Under the pieces are notes generated by a model. It saw only the letters and a program-made list of their open reading frames with translations, ran no database searches and was not told the origin of the DNA. DNA of 10,283 bases from DASPTB01 sp035623615 (GTDB taxonomy: Bacteria > Actinomycetota > UBA4738): assembly GCA_035623615.1 (NCBI GenBank), contig DASPTB010000299.1:1-10283 (forward strand). The letters run 5' to 3'. Within the stretch, counting starts at the first letter, position 1; the number at the start of each line of letters is the position of its first letter. This document shows positions 5,996 through 10,283 of the stretch, piece by piece. The position numbers and the translations under genes are program-made.

Positions 5996-7444
5996 ATGGG
6001 CACGACGAGGCTCGACTCCTGTTTGTCGATCCGTGACGGTCGCCTGTTCGTCGAGGGTTGCAGCGCTGGCGATCTCGCCGAGCGGCACGGCACGCCGCTG
6101 TCGGTCGTCTCCGAGGATCAGCTCCGCCGCAACGCGCGGCGCATCGCCGCCGCCTTTCGGTCGCACTGGACCGAGGGTCCGGTCAACGCGCTGCCCTCCA
6201 TCAAGGCCAACCTCTCTCTGGCGCTGCGAAGGATCCTGAGCGACGAGGGAATGGGCTGCGACGCGTTCGGCGGCCCGGAGCTCTTCGCCGCCCTGCGCGG
6301 CGGTGTCCCTCCCGAGCTCATCTCGGTCAACGGACCGAAGGAGCAGGAGGTCGTCGACGAGGCGGTCGCCGTCGGGGCGCGCATCACGCTCGATCACGTG
6401 GACGAGATCGCCATGGTCCGCGCGGCCGTCGAGCGGACGGGCGGCAAGGCCGTCGTCCGGCCCCGCATCCGGCCCGACCTGACGTCCCTCGCGCTCACGT
6501 CCGACTGGCTCGAGGAGCCGCTCCCCGTCGCGCAGGTGGCGCAGGTGTACAAGGCCGGCATCCCGATGGAAGACGTGCTGCGCATCGGGCCCGAGCTGCT
6601 TCGCATGGAGGGTGTCCGCGTCTCTGGCGTGCATGTCCACGTCGGCCGGCACCGGCCCGAGCCCGAGTACTGGCGAGCCGTCATGGGCGAGGTCGCGGCC
6701 GCGATCGCGGAGATTCGCGACGCGTGGGGAGGCTGGGAGCCGGGCGAGATCGACATCGGCGGCGGCCTGCCGGTGCCTCGCGACCCCTTCGGCCGCGAGA
6801 TGGAGCGGATCCGGGAACGCGCGGGCGCCGGCGTGCACACGGCGCCGATCGAGGTCTACGCCGACGCGATCTGCGGGTCGCTCCGTGACGAGCTGCGTGC
6901 CCACGGGCTCGACACGGCGGGCGTGACGCTCGAGGTCGAACCGGGCCGGGCGCTCTACGGCGACGCCGGGCTCCACCTCATGCGCGTCACGCGGATCAAG
7001 CGCCAGACGCGGCCGTTCCCGTGGACGTGGGTCGAGACGGACTCCACCGAGAACTTCTTGCCCGACGTGTTCCTGGAACACAACCGGTGGAGCTTCATCG
7101 TGGCCGACCGGGCCGGCTCGGCGCCCGTCATGCGCGCCGACGTGGTCGGCTCGTCGTGCAACCCCGACCGCATCCTCCCCGACGCCGATCTGCCCGAGGT
7201 CGAGCCGGGCGACGTGATCGCGGTGCTCGACACCGGCGCGTACCAGGACGCGCTCGCCAACAACTTCAACGCGATCCCCCGGCCGGCCGCCGTCCTGGTG
7301 ACCGGCGAGCGGTCGGAGCTCATCCGGCGGCCCGAGACGGTGGCCGATGTGTTCGCGCGCGACGTGATCCCCGAGCGGCTGCAGGACCGTCGCGTGGTCG
7401 TGCTCGAGAGCGAGGAGAGAAAGGAGATCGAATGGCGGCAGTAG
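5996..7444 (+). CDS. Fold-type III PLP-dependent decarboxylase, divergent diaminopimelate decarboxylase relative
   Basis: The 482-aa product belongs to the LysA/ornithine decarboxylase superfamily: a PLP-binding TIM barrel plus a C-terminal beta domain. PLP-site motifs seen are SIKAN with K70 for the Schiff base, GCDAFGGPELFAAL (87-100), VHVHVGRH (212-219), DIGGGLPVP (253-261) and EPGRALYGDAG (315-325). The dimer-interface Cys is C388 in GSSCNPD, and DTGAYQDALANNFNAIPRP (412-430) closes the site. Three positions differ from true LysA. HVGR replaces HIGS, CNP replaces the usual C-[ED]-S, and ETDSTENFLPDVF (347-359) stands where LysA has D-A-G-x-x-D-L-x-R-P-x-x-Y. The distal-carboxylate arginine of that motif is thus absent. 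The substrate is therefore probably not diaminopimelate. The start has the Shine-Dalgarno GGAGAGG. The 3' end overlaps the permease gene by 13 bp, implying joint expression and a role in amino-acid decarboxylation or amine metabolism. Confidence 0.88.
   Translation: MGTTRLDSCLSIRDGRLFVEGCSAGDLAERHGTPLSVVSEDQLRRNARRIAAAFRSHWTEGPVNALPSIKANLSLALRRILSDEGMGCDAFGGPELFAALRGGVPPELISVNGPKEQEVVDEAVAVGARITLDHVDEIAMVRAAVERTGGKAVVRPRIRPDLTSLALTSDWLEEPLPVAQVAQVYKAGIPMEDVLRIGPELLRMEGVRVSGVHVHVGRHRPEPEYWRAVMGEVAAAIAEIRDAWGGWEPGEIDIGGGLPVPRDPFGREMERIRERAGAGVHTAPIEVYADAICGSLRDELRAHGLDTAGVTLEVEPGRALYGDAGLHLMRVTRIKRQTRPFPWTWVETDSTENFLPDVFLEHNRWSFIVADRAGSAPVMRADVVGSSCNPDRILPDADLPEVEPGDVIAVLDTGAYQDALANNFNAIPRPAAVLVTGERSELIRRPETVADVFARDVIPERLQDRRVVVLESEERKEIEWRQ
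7421..7426 (+). promoter_or_regulatory. Strong ribosome binding site AAGGAG for the permease
   Basis: AAGGAG lies inside the 3' end of the decarboxylase gene, five bases before the ATG at 7432. It fixes the permease start and shows that the permease can recruit ribosomes directly, although its gene overlaps the upstream stop. Confidence 0.8.
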
Positions 7445-8988
7445 AGACGCCGGCGGCGCCCCACGCGAGCGCGCTGGCGACGGAGGAGAAGGCCAAGCTC
7501 CGCAAGGTCCTCGGCAGGTGGGACCTGATCCTGTTCGCGGCCTGCGCGATCGTCGGTCTGGACACGGTCGCGTTCGCGGCCTCGGTGGGCGGTCAGGCCA
7601 TCACCTGGCTCGTGCTGTCGCTGATTCTGTTCCTGGTCCCCTACGGGCTCCTCACGGCCGAGCTCGGCTCCGCGTTCCCGAAGGAGGGCGGTCCCTACGA
7701 GTGGGTGAAGATGGCGTTCGGCCGCCTGCCGGGCTCGGTCACGGCGGTCCTGTACTGGCTCTCCAACCCGATCTGGATCGGGGGGACGCTCGCCGCGTCG
7801 TCCATCGCGGCGATCCAGGCGTTCGTCTACCACGGGGCCATGAGCACGACGGCGGAGATCATCTTCGGTCTGGTCTTCACCTGGCTGACGGTCGGCACCG
7901 CCGTCGTCTCGTTCCGGTATGGGAAGTGGGGCCCCAACATCGGCACGATCGTCAAGGTGCTCGTGGTCGGCATCTTCTTCGTCCTGGTGGTCGCGTTCCT
8001 CGTTTCGAAGGGCCAGCCCTCCGGGACCGTGGGAACCGCCGACATGAAGCCGACGATCAGCGGGTTCCTGGCCGTGGTCGGCGTGCTGGTGTTCCTGTGG
8101 GTCGGCTTCGAGCTCGCCGGCGGCGCGTCGGAGGAGATGAAGAACCCGCAGCGCGACGTCCCGGTCATGGTGGTCGGCTCGGGCGTGATCGCGACGATCC
8201 TCTATGCGTTGGTGATCGGCGGCATCCTGCTGATCATCCCGAAGGCGGCGCTGTCGAACGTGGGCGGGTTCGCCGACGCGTACAAGGGGGCGGCCGCGGT
8301 GCTCGGGAGCGGCAAGAGCGTGCTCGGGCCGATCTTCGGCATCGGCATCGTGCTGACGCTGTTCGGCAGCGGCGTGGTCTGGCTGGAAGGGGCCGACCGC
8401 GTGCAGGCCGTCGCCGCGCTCGACGGGGCCGCGCCCGCGTGGATGGGCAGGTTCACGTCGTTCGGCACGCCGCTCAACGTGAACATCTGCTCGGGCATCA
8501 TCGGCTCGGCGTTCGTGGTGTTCGTCTTCACGATCACGAAGGGAAGCCTGAGCAGCTTCTTCTCCGTCGCGATCGCCCTCGCGATCTCGACGGCGACGCT
8601 CTGCTACCTGTTCATGTTCCTGACGCTGCCGATCCTGCGGAAGAAGTACCCGGACGTCCGCCGGCCCTACAAGGTGCCGGGAGGGCTCGTCGGCTGCTGG
8701 ATCTGCGCGATCCTCAGCGAGTTCTTCGTCGTCGTGACCGGCATCACGCTGCTGTGGCCGGGACTCATCGACAACCTCCTCGGGCAGCACTACAACATGC
8801 AGGACAACTGGGGCGTGTCGCGCGCGTTCTTCGAGAACGTGACGCTGGGGTCGTTCGTCGTCATCGTCCTGCTGGCGGTCGTGTTCTGGGCGATCGGTCG
8901 GCGGAACCTCCGGTCGGGCCTCGCCGGCGAGGACGACACGGTCGTCGTGCTTCCCGACCTCGAGGCCTCGGGCGGCGGCCGCATGTGA
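7432..8988 (+). CDS. APC-superfamily amino-acid permease/antiporter
   Basis: The 518-aa inner-membrane transporter has about 12 hydrophobic helices. The first helix region is DLILFAACAIVGLDTVAFAA (31-50), corresponding to the substrate-binding broken TM1 of the APC fold. It is followed by TAELGSAFPKEGGPYEWVKMAFG (75-97), a hallmark APC segment between TM2 and TM3. Further segments include a cluster WVGFELAGGASEEMKNPQRDVP (223-244, TM6 region; the E-E-M-K-N-P-x-R-D-x-P pattern is common in the superfamily) and RKKYPDVRRPYKVPGG (403-418), the late cytoplasmic loop. The N- and C-terminal tails are hydrophilic, the latter acidic (GEDDTVVV). Length and motifs are closest in style to GABA/glutamate-type antiporters, but the substrate is unassigned. 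It sits between two PLP decarboxylases of unrelated fold, overlapping the first by 13 bp. The simplest job is amino-acid import, possibly in exchange for the decarboxylation product. Confidence 0.92.
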   Translation: MAAVETPAAPHASALATEEKAKLRKVLGRWDLILFAACAIVGLDTVAFAASVGGQAITWLVLSLILFLVPYGLLTAELGSAFPKEGGPYEWVKMAFGRLPGSVTAVLYWLSNPIWIGGTLAASSIAAIQAFVYHGAMSTTAEIIFGLVFTWLTVGTAVVSFRYGKWGPNIGTIVKVLVVGIFFVLVVAFLVSKGQPSGTVGTADMKPTISGFLAVVGVLVFLWVGFELAGGASEEMKNPQRDVPVMVVGSGVIATILYALVIGGILLIIPKAALSNVGGFADAYKGAAAVLGSGKSVLGPIFGIGIVLTLFGSGVVWLEGADRVQAVAALDGAAPAWMGRFTSFGTPLNVNICSGIIGSAFVVFVFTITKGSLSSFFSVAIALAISTATLCYLFMFLTLPILRKKYPDVRRPYKVPGGLVGCWICAILSEFFVVVTGITLLWPGLIDNLLGQHYNMQDNWGVSRAFFENVTLGSFVVIVLLAVVFWAIGRRNLRSGLAGEDDTVVVLPDLEASGGGRM

Positions 8989-8996
8989 CTCCGAGA

Positions 8997-9008
8997 CCCC
9001 GCGCGGGG
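8997..9008. repeat. Perfect 12-bp palindrome CCCCGCGCGGGG
   Basis: It lies nine bases after the permease stop and 12 bp upstream of the -10-like box of the group II decarboxylase, about where a -35 element would sit. It has no loop, so it makes a poor terminator; an operator for a dimeric repressor is conceivable. At this base composition it may be chance. Confidence 0.3.
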
Positions 9009-9020
9009 CGCGTGCACCGA

Positions 9021-9026
9021 TAGCAT
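9021..9026 (+). promoter_or_regulatory. -10-like TAGCAT before the group II decarboxylase, possibly leaderless
   Basis: TAGCAT (TANNNT pattern) ends 9 nt before the GTG start at 9035, and the intervening bases (TGCCCCTC) contain no Shine-Dalgarno. This suggests a leaderless or near-leaderless transcript separate from the permease. No -35 match is seen. Confidence 0.35.
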
Positions 9027-9034
9027 TGCCCCTC

Positions 9035-10283
9035 GTGAAAGACGAGGACGAGGGCGAGGGCTCGGGGTCGTTCGACTGGCACCCCGAGCCGGAGCTGGTC
9101 GACTACCGTGACCCGGGGCGCGCCCGGGACGAGCTGGTGCGACTGGGCGAGGAGACCTGGCGCGTCGCGCTCGACTGGCTGTACGACGAGGCCATGCGCA
9201 GGCCGGTAGGGCCCGACTCCTACCCCGAGCTGCGCAGGAGGTTCTTCGGCGAGCGCCTTCGGCCGGCGCCCGCGCCGAGGAAGCCGGCGTCCTCGGAAGA
9301 GATCCTGCGCGAGTTCCGCGAACGCCTCGCCCCCTATCAGTTCGGCGCCCAGAACCCGCGGGCGTTCAGCTACTTCACGCCGCCTCCGCTTCCCATCTCG
9401 ATCTCGGGCGAGGTCCTCGCGCAGTGGGTCCACCAGGGCGTCGACGTCTGGCACGCCGGGCCGTCGGCCGCGCTCGTCGAGGAGGAGGTCACGTCGTGGC
9501 TGCGCGAGCTCGTCGGCTTCGGCGAGGGGAGTTGGGGCGTGCTGACGTCGGGCGGCGTCATGGCGAACGTGATGGGGCTGACGGCCGCGCGCGACGTCCA
9601 CCTCGCCCGGCAGCTCGGTCTCGATCATCGGCCGCGCGGGGCCGAGCTGGAGGGCGTGCGGGTGTACGCGTCCGACCAGGCGCACTTCTCGATCCGCCGC
9701 GCCCTCGACGTGCTCGGGTTTCCCGCCGAGACGCTGCGGGTGATCCCATCCGACGAGCGATTCCGCCTGCGCGGAGCCGACGTCGCGGCGGCGGTGGCCG
9801 AGGACCGCGACAACGGGCTGCTGCCGTTCGCGATCGCGGCCGTCTGCGGGTCGACGAACACGGGGTCGGTCGACGAGACGGGGCCGCTCGGCGACGTTGC
9901 CGAGCGAGAGGACCTGTGGCTGCACGTCGACGCGGCGTACGGCGGCGCCGCGCGGCTGTCGCCGCGCGGCGCGGCCCTCGTTCCCGATCTCGAGCGGGCC
10001 GACTCGGTGACCGTCGACCCTCACAAGTGGTTCTTCCAGGCGTACGACATCGGCGGGCTCGTCGTGCGACGCCGCGAGGACCTCATCGTCGCCTTCCACG
10101 GGGACCCCGAGTACTACCGGTCGACCAACCCCGAGGACCACCCCCTCAACTGGTACCAGTACTCGTTGGAAGGGACACGGCGGTTCCGGGCGCTCAAGCT
10201 GTGGTTCTCGTGGAAGCACCTCGGCACCGACGGCTTGGCCCGGCTGGTCGAACGAAACCTCGACCTCGCGCGCTTCATGTCGT
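9035..10283 (+). CDS. Group II PLP-dependent amino-acid decarboxylase (3' end outside window)
   Basis: 416 codons are open to the right edge; the family is usually about 450-520 aa, so most of the catalytic domain is visible. This is the fold-type I aromatic-L-amino-acid/glutamate/histidine decarboxylase family. Motifs in order are FSYFTPPPLP (111-120), TSGGVMANVMGL (171-182, PLP phosphate loop), YASDQAHFSIRRAL (211-224) with H217 stacking on PLP, CGSTNTGSVD (271-280), HVDAAYGG (297-304) with D299 pairing with the pyridine nitrogen, and DPHKWFF (328-334) with the Schiff-base K331. The N-terminus VKDEDEGEGSGSFDW is acidic and glycine-rich, probably a disordered lead-in. The GTG at 9035 is chosen because it directly follows the permease gap and a TAGCAT box; a TTG three codons earlier is a weaker alternative. 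It likely decarboxylates an amino acid supplied by the adjacent permease. Aromatic, glutamate and other substrates are not distinguishable here. Confidence 0.92.
   Translation, partial: MKDEDEGEGSGSFDWHPEPELVDYRDPGRARDELVRLGEETWRVALDWLYDEAMRRPVGPDSYPELRRRFFGERLRPAPAPRKPASSEEILREFRERLAPYQFGAQNPRAFSYFTPPPLPISISGEVLAQWVHQGVDVWHAGPSAALVEEEVTSWLRELVGFGEGSWGVLTSGGVMANVMGLTAARDVHLARQLGLDHRPRGAELEGVRVYASDQAHFSIRRALDVLGFPAETLRVIPSDERFRLRGADVAAAVAEDRDNGLLPFAIAAVCGSTNTGSVDETGPLGDVAEREDLWLHVDAAYGGAARLSPRGAALVPDLERADSVTVDPHKWFFQAYDIGGLVVRRREDLIVAFHGDPEYYRSTNPEDHPLNWYQYSLEGTRRFRALKLWFSWKHLGTDGLARLVERNLDLARFMS

Noticed and set aside
6955..8790. 611-codon minus-strand open frame opposite the decarboxylase end and permease
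   Set aside because: It consists mostly of His/Arg/Asp/Glu low-complexity sequence antisense to hydrophobic helices, while the permease motifs on the plus strand are unmistakable.
8861..10219. 452-codon minus-strand open frame opposite the group II decarboxylase
   Set aside because: It has no recognisable domain, while the plus strand carries every group II decarboxylase motif.

Overview
The window is very GC-rich and densely coded. It reads like an actinomycete-type (Actinomycetota) chromosome, possibly one of the deep, mostly uncultured lineages such as Thermoleophilia. Three things support this: strong G/C bias at third codon positions, a deazaflavin (F420)-dependent nitroreductase-family protein, and a small membrane protein resembling the actinobacterial DUF6186 family. 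The phylum call is inference. No tRNA, rRNA, CRISPR array, insertion sequence or phage gene was seen.

Left part, minus strand (1-4561). A secreted protein fuses a six-bladed PD40/TolB-like propeller, built on an exact 132-nt repeat, to a GH26-like glycoside hydrolase domain. It runs off the left edge. A 553-bp gap with two GC-rich hairpins separates it from a two-gene operon. That operon holds a GT4 glycosyltransferase with an unusually long inter-domain insert, followed with a GTGA overlap by an inositol-monophosphatase-family phosphatase. Transcription runs leftward from a compact divergent promoter region at 4562-4663.

Middle part, plus strand (4664-5896). A short Ddn-like F420-dependent oxidoreductase is followed by two membrane proteins of 201 and 66 aa that overlap by ATGA. 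Both end in a similar short motif.

Right part, plus strand (5996-10283). A fold-type III PLP decarboxylase is related to diaminopimelate decarboxylase but has altered substrate-site motifs. It overlaps by 13 bp an APC-superfamily amino-acid permease. A group II (fold-type I) PLP decarboxylase follows 46 bp later and is cut by the right edge. Together they suggest a module for amino-acid uptake, decarboxylation and amine exchange. The substrate cannot be read from the sequence.

Three genes (the GT4, the Ddn-like gene and the group II decarboxylase) have a TANNNT or GATAAT -10-like hexamer ending 7-9 nt before the start codon and no Shine-Dalgarno sequence. This suggests leaderless transcripts. 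Three others (the 201-aa membrane protein, the type III decarboxylase and the permease) have clear purine-rich ribosome binding sites. I see no certain new defence or mobile system. The strongest leads are the decarboxylase-permease-decarboxylase module with its divergent type III enzyme, and the propeller-GH26 fusion.
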